Below are positions 1-13,341 of a stretch of DNA of 64,000 nt, one piece after another. The position numbers and the translations under genes were made by a program. Where the stretch lies: contig JAWNZC010000232.1 of NCBI GenBank assembly GCA_035771165.1, forward strand, positions 387,001 to 451,000. Reading direction: 5' to 3'. The first letter of the stretch is position 1, and every line of letters starts with the position of its first letter. The notes under the pieces are model-generated. The model saw only the letters and a program-made list of their open reading frames with translations, did not search any database and was not told the DNA's origin. Source of the DNA: Paragorgia papillata (lineage: Eukaryota; Cnidaria; Anthozoa; Scleralcyonacea; Coralliidae).

Positions 1-591
1 ACTGATAACTGGCGCTGATGGCCAATGCAGGAGAAGTACGCCGGAGTAGATCCCACCGATTCGAATCAAATGCGAGTGTAAGAAATGCTACATGATGTTT
101 TACTCAAGCCAATGTCAGACAATTCAGCTACTCGCCGTTAAGCCGAAGTCGCCGAAGGGGCCACGTCTTGCGTGAAAATCTTACCGTAATTAACTGTTGG
201 GAAACCAGCGAATAAATATTTTCCTTTGGATGCACATACAGCTGCCTTATGGCCACTCTCTTCTCAATCTCAGTTTATTTTGAGCTCGTTTCCTTATATT
301 ATATACAAGGCACATTTTCACAACGCTCTTGAGGCTCTTCTTCACCAACGTCTGCAGCGGAAATTAGGTCATTAGCGTGTCAACCAATAGATTGCGAGCG
401 TTCGCCGGCGAACGCTATACACGAAAAATAACAATGGGTGACTGCAGACGCTCCTTTCACTGTCCGTCCCAATCCCCAGCGTCGGCTACGCAGGCTAAAT
501 TTGAAAGAACTCATAAAATTGTAACAGAATACATTTTGCAACTTTTTTGTATCTTTCTTTGTTTTCAAGATATTTTTTAATTTGTTTGATA
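1..591. other. No gene recognised
   Basis: I see no convincing coding signal here. Two overlapping short frames on opposite strands near 380-580 look like chance. The only structure is a perfect 18-bp palindrome at 398-415, GCGTTCGCCGGCGAACGC, of unknown role. Confidence 0.5.
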
Positions 592-823
592 TGTAAATGA
601 AATGGTCTCAGACGTCAGGAGTGGGGTAAAATATTTTTACATGTAGAAAAACCAGTTATGTCTAAGTTTGTTCAACGAAATCATTTGAAACTGTGCACAT
701 AAATTAAAAACTCCTTGTAACGCTGAACATTTCATATTGAGCAATCATAGATATGTAAGTGATTTTGCTTTGTATGAATATACTGTACCCCGCTCCTGAC
801 GTCAGGGTCCATCTCATTTAGAT
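592..823. mobile_element. Short MITE with about 30-bp terminal inverted repeats
   Basis: The left end (TAAATGAAATGG then GACGTCAGGAGTGGGGTA) is mirrored at the right end (TACCCCGCTCCTGACGTC then CCATCTCATTTA). The internal 170 bp is AT-rich and non-coding. Size and structure are those of a non-autonomous DNA transposon. No clear target duplication was found, so I do not assign a superfamily. Confidence 0.6.
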
Positions 824-1309
824 ATTAAATTAACCAGAAATACATCAATGCAACAACCCCTCGCCCGCTTTTATATGCTTTTTTGAAATACTCACACCCC
901 CCACCCCACACCCCCTATTAAAATAAGCACTCCTGATATACAGCAAAAAGAATTGGAGGTTTCCAAAGGAATTATTTGAAGCAAGCCTTCAAATGCTCCC
1001 CTAGTTTGTATACATGTTTTGCAAAGGCAGAATTAAAAGGCAACAGGTTAAAAAAATACATTTATAATAGGAGTCTGAGATATTAAAAACAATTCAGTAG
1101 AATCGGATTCCAGAAAGAAGTATTAAACAGACAACCTTTCAGTCAAAAATTTGAAAATACCACCAAGAAAATTGACAAAGCCAGAGCCTAGGAGTATTAT
1201 AATAAAAAAAAAAGCACATGCAATTAAGTCAATGAAAAACATTACGCCCACAAAAGCTTAAGTTAGTGCTTTAAGTTAGCTTTAGTTAAGTAGACGAGAA
1301 AAGGGAAAG
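824..1309. other. No gene recognised
   Basis: AT-rich sequence with no open frame or repeat that I can support. Confidence 0.4.
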
Positions 1310-1314
1310 CACGA

Positions 1315-2598
1315 CAGGGGCAGATCTAGACTGTAGCAACTGTAGCGAATGCTACAGTCAGATTTTCCCGAAAAAAATATGATTAAATTAAATTAACATT
1401 AAATTAACACCATCTGCATAATATGTCACTAATATTCAGCTTTTCCAAAGTTCAAAACCACCATTTCAGGCATTCATGCGCGCGTTATATAAATTATTGC
1501 CGGGCGCACAACCTACAAACCTGCTGTGCCCATTGAGCGTGCCCGTAATTGATCTAAACTGCATTGTCAGCTCATGTTTCTCTCACTAGAATGCATCGCG
1601 CAAAGGCGCATTCCGACGTGGTGGCGATGTGTTACGACGGCTACAGTTGTGCTAAATTTGGACTGTAGCCGCTACAGTTGACTGTAGCAAACCAATCAAC
1701 ACGCCAGATTTAGGTCACGTTTTGCTGCCTTTCATGAACTTCCGCTACATTTCGCTAGAGCGAAGAAATCTCCGATGATTAGACTATGATGTGATGTAAT
1801 TACTCGTTCGTTCCCTTGGCTTCCCTCCAACAACGTTTTACAGCAACTGTTGCGTGTCTTGGATGATATGAGTTATTCTCCTAAGGGAAAGGAGGATGAG
1901 TTGATTGCTCTTAAGCGTTACTGTGAGAAATGTCTTAAGAGCGAATTTGAAAGAAAGAAGGATGATCCTCGCCGTGTATGTTTGTGTATTAACTATTCGA
2001 AGTTGCAGTTCCCGCGCAGCTAAGAATTGCGCTCTTCAAAGCACAACGCAGTGAGGTATGTGAAGCTCATGAATAATAAATTGCCTGGGTTATTATTTGA
2101 ATAATAAAATATGCAAATTATGACTGAGATCAGCCTTTGTGTGTATTTATATGATTGAACGCGAATTCATTCTCAGTCACATATGTAGTGAGTAAGACAC
2201 AGTATTATATTTATTTAATAAACGTTAATCTTTAACGTTGCAGTCAACGTGCTACTTGCGTAAAACTAATAGACGAGTACTAGGTATGTTGATCAATAAA
2301 TATATTATCAAACAATCATATTTTACACAAACAGATATTGTTGTCAACAGTTTTTATTGGTAGATTTTTAATATAAATCCAATATTAACAAATATTGTCG
2401 TATTTGGCCCTTTATTCTTGTATGAAATTTGAATTGCGCCTGCTGCAGAATTAGCTGGAATCTTCACTCAAAATGCGGGAAATGCCGTTTCCGGGATTTG
2501 AAATTTCAAAAATTTCCGGGGGCCATGCCATCGGACCCCCCTAGAATGGTGTCGTCACTAATTTGCAACAGTCAGATTTTGGTCTAGATCCGCCCCTG
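1315..2598. mobile_element. Non-autonomous hAT-like transposon, 1.28 kb
   Basis: The ends are inverted: CAGGGGCAGATCTAGAC on the left and GTCTAGATCCGCCCCTG on the right. They are bounded directly by the 5-bp repeat CACGA (1310-1314 and 2599-2603). CAGGGGC-type ends are common in hAT elements; a 5-bp duplication would place it in the short-TSD hAT groups, which is inference. No transposase is visible. A similar end, GCAGGGGCGGATCTA, lies at 29,166 without a detected partner. Confidence 0.65.
1790..2023 (+). pseudogene. Open frame of 77 codons inside the hAT-like element
   Basis: A stop-free frame runs from 1790 to a TAA at 2021-2023. From about 1860 it has a coding-like composition rich in Lys, Glu and Cys, including a YCEKC segment and a run of ERKKDD. 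It has no good start codon at its left end. It may be a captured host exon or a transposase remnant. I do not recognise the protein, and chance cannot be excluded. Confidence 0.25.
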
Positions 2599-2603
2599 CA
2601 CGA

Positions 2604-3082
2604 AAACATGAAGCTGAAGCGAAAACTCGAAGGTATAAAACTTTATGTATGATATTTGCTAGAAGTTTGACTGACGAGTGTCCAAAAGGGTTTCTATTTA
2701 AACGTCTTGCCATTCTTGGCATTTACAGAATATATTAATGAATATATAAAATAAATAAATACAAACTAATGATTTTGAGACCACTGAATGAGCAAAAACA
2801 CTGCGATTCAGATCAAGTTTTTGTTTACCATGCAGCGTTTGGTTTCTTCAGGTTTTCTGGATTCTCTTCCGGCTGTTTGTTTTCTTCTTTTCTTTACATT
2901 GTTCTCTTTTAAGCTAAGTAGATCCGGCTTCATTTCGTTTCGTTAGGCTGGATTTCATATGGTGTTCGCATATAATGGTTTGCCTGTAAACAGGGCTCAC
3001 AGCTTCCAGCAGAACAAATTAACAAAGAACATTTGGTGGCCCTTATTACTTTCTGTTGAAAATTAGATGGTAATGGTTCAAG
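2604..3082. other. No gene recognised
   Basis: Spacer between the hAT-like element and the minus-strand gene ending at 3083. Nothing supportable was seen. Confidence 0.4.
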
Positions 3083-4152
3083 CTATGCTGCAGGTTCCCC
3101 ATTAATGGTTTTAAATATAGGCACCTCATTGCTAGCTAATTCTTGTATCTGATCTTGATATTCATCAACCGAAACTCCAGCACAAAGATGGAAATTTTCA
3201 AGGTTTTTCATGAAAGAATACAAGTCATTGAGACTATGGACTGGTTTTGACATGTCATTATTGTTACATCCGAAATCAATTTGTCTAGGTTTTCCACCAA
3301 CAATAAACTGGTGAGTACCATCTGCTGCCACTATAACTTCATATTGTACATTAATCAGACTGTTACCCAAAAGATATAATTGCACTTCAGAATCTTTTAT
3401 GTTGGCAACAACTTGCAATTTGGGAAACTTGTTTGGAAGAGTATTGCTGTTACTAACCTTGTAAGCAAGACTGTCTGACATTTGCATTTCTCCCAAAGTA
3501 GAAAGACATTGTGACTCAAGACCTTGGCATAGATCCTTACTACTTTGGGCAGAGACTGCATGTAATTCAGAATTGAGGAGCAGGTTGACAAGAACTTGTC
3601 CGTGATTTGAAACAATTCTTTCTACGCTCTTGGAATAAAATTTCCATCTACGAACCCCACCAAATTTGCCGAGATCCTTTGTTGTGTTGTTTATAGACCG
3701 ATATATAGAAATAGTTTCTCAACTTTATGCAATCGAAATAGATACCATAAACATTGAAAATCGCTTTGGAGATAACTGCAAATTTTTCCAGGGGAATAGC
3801 TTTTTACAAAAGCAATATTATCGTGTGGCATAGAAATTTTAATCAATGAATAAAGAAGTAGTTCTTCAGCCTGCAGAGGTAATTTGCCATTATATTCCAA
3901 TAGAGTTGGAGACGTTTTAAGAAAACCATTGCCAATATCTGCCACAGTTTGACTCCTTTCGTTTTCAAATGGACTCCCTAGCGATGCCGCAGTACTCTGG
4001 CCAACTGAATAACTTTCAGATAATGTACAACGCTTGTCTGGTATAAAAGCAGACGAATCTGAAGGTCTTTTGCCATATAAATCACACATTTTTATGGTAG
4101 AAAGTTTTGCTTCCAGCACAAAATTAAGATCGTTCAAAGAAAACTTGCACAC
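3083..4152 (-). pseudogene. Broken gene with a domain shared with the 18.2-kb transposase N terminus
   Basis: Two frames on the minus strand read as one protein with a single frameshift near 3,700: 4152-3691, then a frame that is open past 3,660 down to the stop at 3083. Candidate start codons are an ATG at 4087-4089 or the region near 4150. The downstream half carries GVRRW followed by FYSK, then an FP-type segment, VGGK, an SLNDL helix and a closing Cys. The same order of landmarks (GVVRW, YSK, FPDQF, HGVEK, SLITLL, Cys-rich end) occurs in the product starting at 18,204, so I infer a shared domain. I do not know its function or any named family. It may be a transposon gene. Confidence 0.5.
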
Positions 4153-5801
4153 GACATTTTAAGCTTATATTTTTGTGACTACCGCTGACCTGTCAGCGGG
4201 AGCCACAATGTCGGCGTGATCGTGCTTGATTGAGTGAGTGCTTGTCTTTGACTCTACTTACGTCATACTCGACAGCTATCGTCGGATGTCGACAAGATCG
4301 CCAGGTATTCGAGAAGTGATCGCGTTATTATTCTTAAGTGACGTGTTTCTACCAATTCGACAAAACCGAACAGTTTTGACTCTTGACAAAAAATCGCGTG
4401 TTTAGGCACACGTTGTGTTAGGTGTGACGTACACGATGCGTGATACATAATGGTAAATAATATTTCTAGCATAGTTACCAACGGTATATACAACTGTAAA
4501 AACTGTTTGCAAGTAATAAAACGATTTAGATCTCATAAAACCTGAACGAAATCTATTTTACAATTGCAGTCGCATAGTTTCATCATCTGATAATCAATTT
4601 CTCGAATGACTGAGACAACATCTGCATCCGATATTAAATAGTTTTACATTTAAACCGCTATCAAGAAGATACAACGGCTATGTGATGCTGTCGGCTTGGT
4701 CTTATTGCTGCCGACCGAAGGGAGGCAGCACACTATTCTTGACGTTGCCTCGTGCCCAGTCCTTTTTCCGAGTTATGTATAGCTGACCAGAATCTCGATT
4801 TGTTAAAAAAATATTTGTCTGTCGGCATTACGTCATCCATATATTATATGAGCTGATGTGACTCCAGCTTCAGAGCTTCTTGAAGTTCTTCCTCGACATA
4901 AAATTCACGGTAAGAACAAATAGATCATGTCTTTACTTTCTCGTGGAAGTATTCATCAAGGCCATGAAGGTTTCAGTGGCCAGTCTCGAGGAAAGCAGTG
5001 CTCTTCATGAGTTTATCTTTATCGGCGCTGTTAACAGCACAAATTATTCCTGTTATCGAGTGGAACTCGACAAATATCGACAAATGTCATTGTCTTAGTA
5101 TACACTATACAAGGAGACTACATGTACTTGAATGCTTTTAACAATGTTCTCATTCCTCGTGAGGGATTTCTGTCGCTGAACAACTTTAATACCAACTGTT
5201 GTCAAGCTCTGATCACCACACTTGTGAACTGTCTTACAATTTCAGCGAGGAGAGTTTATCTTGTCGAGGTAATATATCAGTTTCTATAACTGACAGCTGT
5301 GTTTCTTGGTGGGAGATTTCACGGTTGTTTTCTTCTGTTTTTAGGTGTATATTGGTGTGGGTTCATGATCTACATTCTGATCAGACGCTACTATCTGCGT
5401 GTGTGTGTTTTGACTTATACAAATTCTGCAAAATAATCTGATGTGCTCAATGGTGAATGGTACATTGCTGTAAAATTTTATTAAAGCTCTAGATTTGTCA
5501 AATGATATTAAGCACTTGGAATTGCATTGACAGTTTTGCCACAGCATTAGAGCAAGGGGCATGATTATTTAATATTTGTATATTATAAATTATGTGTACA
5601 TCCTGTCAAAACCATTGCCATATGTCAAGCGATAAGTTATACTAACTTGTAGTTCTCATTTTTATAATTAAAAAATATTGAAGAAATGTGTACATACTCT
5701 GTCTATTGTAATTAATATTAAATTTTTGGACTTTCCAACCTCCTTCGCAAGCAACTCTGTGGGCTCTTATAGTGAAGAGGTGAGAAAAACTTGGTCTACT
5801 A
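4153..5801. other. No gene recognised
   Basis: Several frames of 70-80 codons occur at 4263-4493, 4880-5098 and 5199-5441. They have no conserved motif, no splice context and no partner, so I leave them uncalled. Confidence 0.4.
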
Positions 5802-5912
5802 CTGGAGTGGGAAAACTCGGGTGGAGTGGGCAAACATGGGCGGAGTGGGCAAACTCGGGTGGAGTGGGCAAACGTGGGTGGAGTGGGCAATCTTGGGTGT
5901 AGTGGGCAAGGG
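5802..5912. repeat. 20-bp minisatellite
   Basis: About five and a half tandem units of GGAGTGGGCAAACTCGGGTG with point variants. Reading frames across it on both strands are repeat-driven and not genes. Confidence 0.85.
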
Positions 5913-8701
<2,789 letters not shown>

Positions 8702-8889
8702 ACGCTCACTACCCTTGTGGACGTTTGAGCACTCTGGGCCCATGCGCACTTCACGCTATCTGAATGTACTTCACCGATGCTCTCCCACATGCGGTTGTCA
8801 CCGACGATCGCATGTGTATAAGTAATTGATGAAATTCATTCAGATTGTTCCAAGCTACACTGAAGCGAAACACCGTGTCTGTAGATTGA

Positions 8890-9726
8890 ACTATATATAT
8901 ATTTCTAAAATTCATTAATAATTCATGAGGAAAACACAAAGAAAAATCATGAGCGTATCGGATCTATATATGTGATATAGACTCGCTCTAAGTTTCTCGC
9001 TGGTTTTTAACGGCTGAGATAAGCTTAATTTTCAAAATTACTACGCCAATCAACGTATGAAGTGATTATTTTTAGAAGCCATTTAAAAACCTTGCACTAC
9101 GGGCTTTATCGGCTCTAAAACACTCGGCTATCGCCTCGTGTTTTATATCCGATAAAGCCCTCCTGCGCGGTTTATAAATATTACATATATATTTCTCAAA
9201 TTCATGAATAATTCATGAGCTAATTAACCAATAATAAAGGCCCATTTGATCACGAGATGGCATTTGGATATCCCACTGAAACACCCTCAACTACAAAGTA
9301 ATTAAATAGATTTTTTCGCATGCGTAATTAAGATATTTGGTGAAAGTCACTAGTGATCTTCCTCAAATATCTTAATTACGCATGCAAAATCATAGTCATC
9401 CCAACAAAAATTCACACTCAAAATTGCTGTTATTTATTGATTCACTTCTTGTTGTCTACAGCAAATGTAACATTACATCCACTAAATACACACTTCTCAA
9501 GATTAATACCACGACCAGTACATACACTTTTCTCGCGAGAACTTTCTCCAGTTCGGACTCATTTGAGAAGTCATATGAACAACTCGAGCTCGTGTCTCAC
9601 CGGGGTATCCAAACACTCGAAAACAATTAACAAAAACACTCGCGCTACGCGCTCGTGTTTTCATACATTGTTTTCTCGTGTTTGGATACCCCGGTGAAAC
9701 ACTCGCTCTCGTTGTTCATATATTAC

Positions 9727-9758
<32 letters not shown>

Positions 9759-10050
9759 AATATTTATAAACCGCGCAGGAGGGCTTTATCGGATATAAAA
9801 CACGAGGCGATAGCCGAGTGTTTTAGAGCCGATAAAGCCCGTACTGCAAGGTTTTTAAATGGCTTCTAAAAATAATCACTTCATACGTTGATTGGCGTAG
9901 TAATTTTGAAAATTAAGCTTATCTCAGCCGTTAAAAACCAGCGAGAAACTTAGAGCGAGTCTATATCACATATATAGATCCGATACGCTGATGATTTTTC
10001 TTTGTGTTTTCCTCATGAATTATTAATGAATTTTAGAAATATATAGATAT
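8890..10050. mobile_element. Fold-back element with about 300-bp inverted arms
   Basis: The left arm (about 8,890-9,190) is repeated inverted at about 9,745-10,050, with high identity through landmarks such as CGGGCTTTATCGGCTCTAAA and CCGATAAAGCCCTCC. The central part holds two further hairpins, at 9,308-9,387 and 9,593-9,706. Both arms contain internal short palindromes ending in CTCGTGTTTT. No transposase is visible. The structure suggests a non-autonomous fold-back element or two nested MITEs. Confidence 0.65.
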
Positions 10051-10060
10051 ATAGATATAT

Positions 10061-10330
10061 AGGGCTACGTAGGGCTACGTAGGGCTACGTAGGGCTACGT
10101 AGGGCTACGTAGGGCTACGTAGGGCTACGTAGGGCTACGTAGGGCTACGTAGGGCTACGTAGGGCTACGTAGGGCTACGTAGAGCTACGTAGAGCTACGT
10201 AGAGCTACGTAGAGCTACGTAGAGCTACGTAGAGCTACGTAGAGCTACGTAGAGCTACGTAGAGCTACGTAGAGCTATGTAGAGCTATGTAGAGCTATGT
10301 AGAGCTATGTAGAGCTATGTAAAGCTATGT
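10061..10330. repeat. 10-bp satellite, left block
   Basis: Exact 10-bp register in ordered blocks: 12 copies of AGGGCTACGT (10,061-10,180), 9 of AGAGCTACGT (10,181-10,270), 5 of AGAGCTATGT (10,271-10,320) and one AAAGCTATGT. The array resumes after the LINE fragment at 11,041. Confidence 0.97.
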
Positions 10331-10994
10331 AAACAATTGGCAGAAAGCCTTGTTCTTTCAAAGATCAATTATAACGATGTGGTTCACTACCCAATACCAG
10401 CCTATCTCAACAAAAAACTCCAGCGTGTCCAAAATGTCACGGCCAGTTTTGTCTACAACAGATACTGCAGAGAAGTGGACGTTCTATCACTTGGATGGCT
10501 CCCATTGACTGAGCGAACACAATACCATCTTCTTCGCTCAGCACATAAAGCCATTTGGGACCCCAATTGGCCCGAGTATTCCAAGTTGAATATACGGAAT
10601 ACGAGTAGAGCTTTACGATCTAGCTCCTCGATAACGCTGGAAATTCCACGAGACAGGAACGTTTCAAGATAGTTGTGCTAAATTATTTAATGAACTTGAC
10701 CCGACATTAAGAAATGAAAGCAACATTAATATGTTTACAAATAATCTAAAACGAGTTTTATTTACTAAAGCAAAGCAGAGACTTGAATCCGCTTAGATAC
10801 GGACATATATATGTGTATATATTTAAGTAATTTTACAGTTATGAGCATTAGTTTTGAACTTATAAACATTAGTATAGGTACTATTAAGCATAGTTATAAG
10901 TAATATTTCATACTTGTTTTTTTTTCCTGTTTACCAATCTATTTATTTGCAACTGAAGATGTAGAGCTACCACGTAGAGATGCTTCATTAAATC

Positions 10995-11037
<43 letters not shown>
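10331..11037 (+). pseudogene. LINE (CR1/L2-like) reverse transcriptase C-terminal fragment with (ATT)n tail
   Basis: The frame from about 10,334 to 10,672 encodes the end of a non-LTR reverse transcriptase: a LAESLVLSKINY-type opening, LQRVQN, SLGWLPLTER, then a LRSS segment. After a frameshift near 10,650 the frame continues through an FNEL segment to a stop near 10,795. The 3' end is an (ATT)n run (10,996-11,036), as in several LINE clades. The copy is 5' truncated and sits inside the 10-bp satellite, so it inserted after the array existed. Confidence 0.75.
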
Positions 11038-11038
<1 letters not shown>

Positions 11039-11040
11039 GT

Positions 11041-11800
11041 AGAGCTATGTAGAGCTATGTAGAGCTACAGAGAGCTACAGAGAGCTACAGAGAGCTACAG
11101 AGAGCTGCAGAGAGCTGCAGAGAGCTGCAGAGAGCTGCAGAGAGCTGCAGAGAGCTGCAGAGAGTTGCAGAGAGCTGCAGAGAGCTGCAGAGAGCTGCAG
11201 AGAGCTGCAGAGAGCTGCAGAGAGCTGCAGAGAGCTGCAGAGAGCTGCAGAGAGCTGCAGAGAGCTGCAGAGAGCTACAGAGAGCTGCAGAGAGCTGCAG
11301 AGAGCTGCAGAGAGCTGCAGAGAGCTGCAGAGAGCTGCAGAGAGCTGCAGAGAGCTGCAGAGAGCTGCAGAGAGCTGCAGAGAGCTGCAGAGAGCTGCAG
11401 AGAGCTGCAGAGAGCTGCAGAGAGCTGCAGAGAGCTGCAGAGAGCTGCAGAGAGCTGCAAAGAGCTGCAGAGAGCTGCAGAGAGCTGCAGAGAGCTGCAG
11501 AGAGCTGCAGAGAGCTGCAGAGAGTTGCAGAGAGCTGTAGAGAGCTGCAGAGAGCTGTAGAGAGCTGTAGAGAGCTGGAGAGAGCTGGAGAGAGCTGTAG
11601 AGAGCTGGAGAGAGCTGGAGAGAGCTGGAGAGAGCTGGAGAGAGCTGGAGAGAGCTGGAGAGAGCTGGAGAGAGCTGGAGAGAGCTGGAGAGAGCTGGAG
11701 AGAGCTGGAGAGAGCTGGAGAGAGCTGGAGAGAGCTGGAGAGAGCTGGAGAGAGCTGGAGAGAGCTGGAGAGAGCTAGAGAGCTAGAGAGCTAGAGAGCT
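11041..11800. repeat. 10-bp satellite, right block
   Basis: The array continues after the LINE: 2 AGAGCTATGT, 4 AGAGCTACAG (11,061-11,100), about 45 AGAGCTGCAG with rare variants (11,101-11,550), mixed AGAGCTGTAG, then about 20 AGAGCTGGAG (to 11,770). It then breaks down into 8-bp AGAGAGCT-like and AGATAT repeats. A 131-codon frame made of the repeating peptide QRAAESCREL is only the satellite read through. Confidence 0.97.
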
Positions 11801-11896
11801 ATAGAGATATAGAGATATAGAGATATAGAGATATAGAGATAGATATAGATATATATATAAACAAATGGAGGTAGAACGACTCAACAAATTTGACTA

Positions 11897-11969
11897 GGCA
11901 TATATTTTGTATACAATTTAGTTTTGTACCACGAGATGTGGCACTCTTCAGATAAAACGGCTTAATGCC
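11897..11969 (-). ncRNA. Hammerhead ribozyme motif, copy 1 (core mutated)
   Basis: Minus strand: stem I pairs GGCAT with ATGCC, followed by CTGAAGA and the stem-II hairpin GTGCCAC/GTGGTAC. The GAAA box has changed (the first G is A) and stem III is altered. The copy is expected to be inactive. Confidence 0.55.
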
Positions 11970-12083
11970 TGACAGCTAAAACTTACAATATTTTGTACAA
12001 ACAGATGATGCTTTAATAATTGCATGGTAAATAGGATTAAAGCGTCATCTGTTTGTACAAAATATTGTCAGTTTTAGCTGCCA

Positions 12084-12152
12084 GGCATTAGGCCGTTTTA
12101 TCTGAAGAGTGCCACATCTCGTGGTACTAAACTAAATAGTAATAAATATGCC
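12084..12152 (+). ncRNA. Hammerhead ribozyme motif, copy 2 (core mutated)
   Basis: Plus strand: GGCAT and TTTTAT pair with ATAAAT and ATGCC to form stem I. CTGAAGA (12,102-12,108) and the GTGCCAC/GTGGTAC stem II are intact. GAAA has become TAAA, which should abolish cleavage. Stem III CT-AAAT-AG and the UA cleavage dinucleotide are kept. Confidence 0.6.
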
Positions 12153-12366
12153 TAGTCAAATTTGTTGAGTCGTTCTACCTCCATTTGTTTAATATGCTCT
12201 GGGTATCCATTGAGCACTCTGCCAAATGTTATTATAACCTACTCAACATACATATATATATATATATGTATGTTGAGTAGGTTATAATAACATTTGGCAG
12301 AGTGCTCAATGGATACCCAGAGCATATTAAACAAATGGAGGTAGGACGACTCAACAAATTTGACTA

Positions 12367-12430
12367 GGCATATTTATTACTATTTAGTTTCGTACCACGA
12401 GATGTGGCACTCTTCAGATAAAACAGCCTA
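12367..12430 (-). ncRNA. Type I hammerhead ribozyme, copy 3 (intact core)
   Basis: All core elements are present on the minus strand: CTGAAGA (CUGANGA box), a 7-bp stem II (GTGCCAC loop GTGGTAC, with one G-U), GAAA, a short stem III closed by AAAT, U16.1-A17, then ATAAA pairing with TTTAT for stem I. The predicted cut lies between 12,378 and 12,377. Only the outer half of stem I is missing on its 5' side. Hammerheads with very short stem III are known from Penelope-like retroelements, and a Penelope nuclease gene lies 200 bp away. Confidence 0.72.
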
Positions 12431-12487
12431 ATTTATCTGAAGAGTGCCACATCTCGCGGTACGAAAGTAAATAGTAATAAATATGCA
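12431..12487 (+). ncRNA. Hammerhead ribozyme motif, copy 4
   Basis: Plus strand: TTTAT, CTGAAGA (12,437-12,443), a stem II with one change (CGCGG), GAAA, then a stem III in which the C-G pair is lost (GAAAG), and GTAATAAATATGC. The core boxes are intact, but stem III is weaker than in copy 3. Confidence 0.6.
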
Positions 12488-12616
12488 TAGCCAAATTTGT
12501 ATATATATATATATATATATATATATAAGTGAGTTATGGTTCACGAAATGTTAGAGAGTGCTCAATACCATATAGATAGAGCAGAATACAAAGTATGAAG
12601 TATAGTTTTACCTTAA

Positions 12617-12664
12617 AGTCTTCGCTACCAGAGGTTTCACCCTAAACGGGATCATCAGGCGACT
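12617..12664 (-). ncRNA. Second hammerhead-like fold overlapping the end of the GIY-YIG gene
   Basis: Minus strand: AGTCGC, CTGATGA, a stem-loop TCCC-GTTTA-GGGT, GAAA, CC-TCT-GG, TA, GCGA. Stem I pairs CGCT with GCGA and stem III pairs CC with GG. The pair next to the core in stem II is U-U, not the usual G-C, which weakens the call. The stop codon of the nuclease frame lies inside the fold. The same layout with different stem sequences occurs at 54,345-54,391. Confidence 0.45.
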
Positions 12665-13341
12665 GAAAAATATCGGTTAGTGGGCTGCTTAAATGTGTTG
12701 GTTGGGGCGCGGGTGTGGGCGTCGAAACGTCCGGCGCTTTCCTTTGGAGCGTGGGTGTGGGCGTCGAAACGTTGCGCGCATTCTTTTGATTGTTTAGGTT
12801 GTTGATCCGAAATCTGTTTTTGTGCCGACAGGTCGAAACTATTTCTGATCTTTTGTTTAGTAAAAGTTGTTTGTCTGCCTTCATGATGAAAAGTTTTCCG
12901 TCCAAACATAAATTGCATCTTTTTGATCCTCCCGTGTAAGAAATTGAGTGTTTTAGTATAGACCAGGTTATGTCGAAACTTTGGTTTTTTTCTTTTAGAT
13001 TCCAAATGTATTTCGAAAGTTCCGTCTCATTTGAATACTTTTTATTCTGGAAAGATTTAGTATGGTTACGATATCGCTCTTTAAATGTACTTGCTGTCAT
13101 GCCAATGTATTGCTTAGTGATGTTCGTGTTGCTCATGGAAATAGATGCCTTGTATACTATGTTGTTTGTCATGCATTGCCCACGTAGGGGGCAATTGTCC
13201 TTAATCCTGCAATTGCAACTGCTTGTAACTATGCTTAGTGGCTTGCTTTTCCTGATTGTGCGTGAATTATGTTTCGTGATAATAGACTTGACGTTGTTCA
13301 TGCAACTATAGCTAATCTTGACTGTGTTTCTGTTAAAAAGT
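12642..13341 (-). CDS. Penelope-like element GIY-YIG endonuclease region (fragment)
   Basis: The frame (stop at 12,642-12,644) encodes the C-terminal endonuclease of a Penelope-like retroelement, which would nick target DNA for target-primed reverse transcription. Visible are a CxC...C...C cluster (residues about 99-113 of the 289-codon frame), the GIY-like IVY at 118-120, YIG at 135-137, the catalytic-type Arg in RYRNH (147), the Glu in TELSKY (164), and a family-typical tail with CNLC, LLNKRSE and CRHKN. The frame stays open to 13,511, but codons upstream of about 13,341 come from the inverted repeat at 13,266-13,433 and are not original. The reverse transcriptase expected upstream on this strand is absent; a fragment lies on the other strand. 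Confidence 0.8.

Larger units (their letters stand above)
11863..12505. repeat. Nested palindromes of Penelope-like terminal sequence
   Basis: The block containing CAAATGGAGGTAGAACGAC and the hammerhead core occurs four times in alternating orientation. Symmetry centres lie near 12,020 (AT-rich loop), 12,250 (a TA run inside a 110-bp perfect hairpin) and 12,430. The arrangement is head-to-head and tail-to-tail copies of one terminal module of the element whose nuclease and reverse transcriptase lie at 12.6-14.1 kb. Confidence 0.7.

Noticed and set aside
398..415. 18-bp perfect GC-rich palindrome as an operator
   Set aside because: A single occurrence with no gene nearby; no support for a regulatory role.
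4263..5562. Several frames of 70-80 codons
   Set aside because: No motif, splice logic or conservation cue; expected by chance at this length.
11165..11560. 131-codon frame encoding repeated QRAAESCREL
   Set aside because: The satellite's 10-bp period gives a 10-residue peptide in any open frame; opposite-strand frames are equally open.
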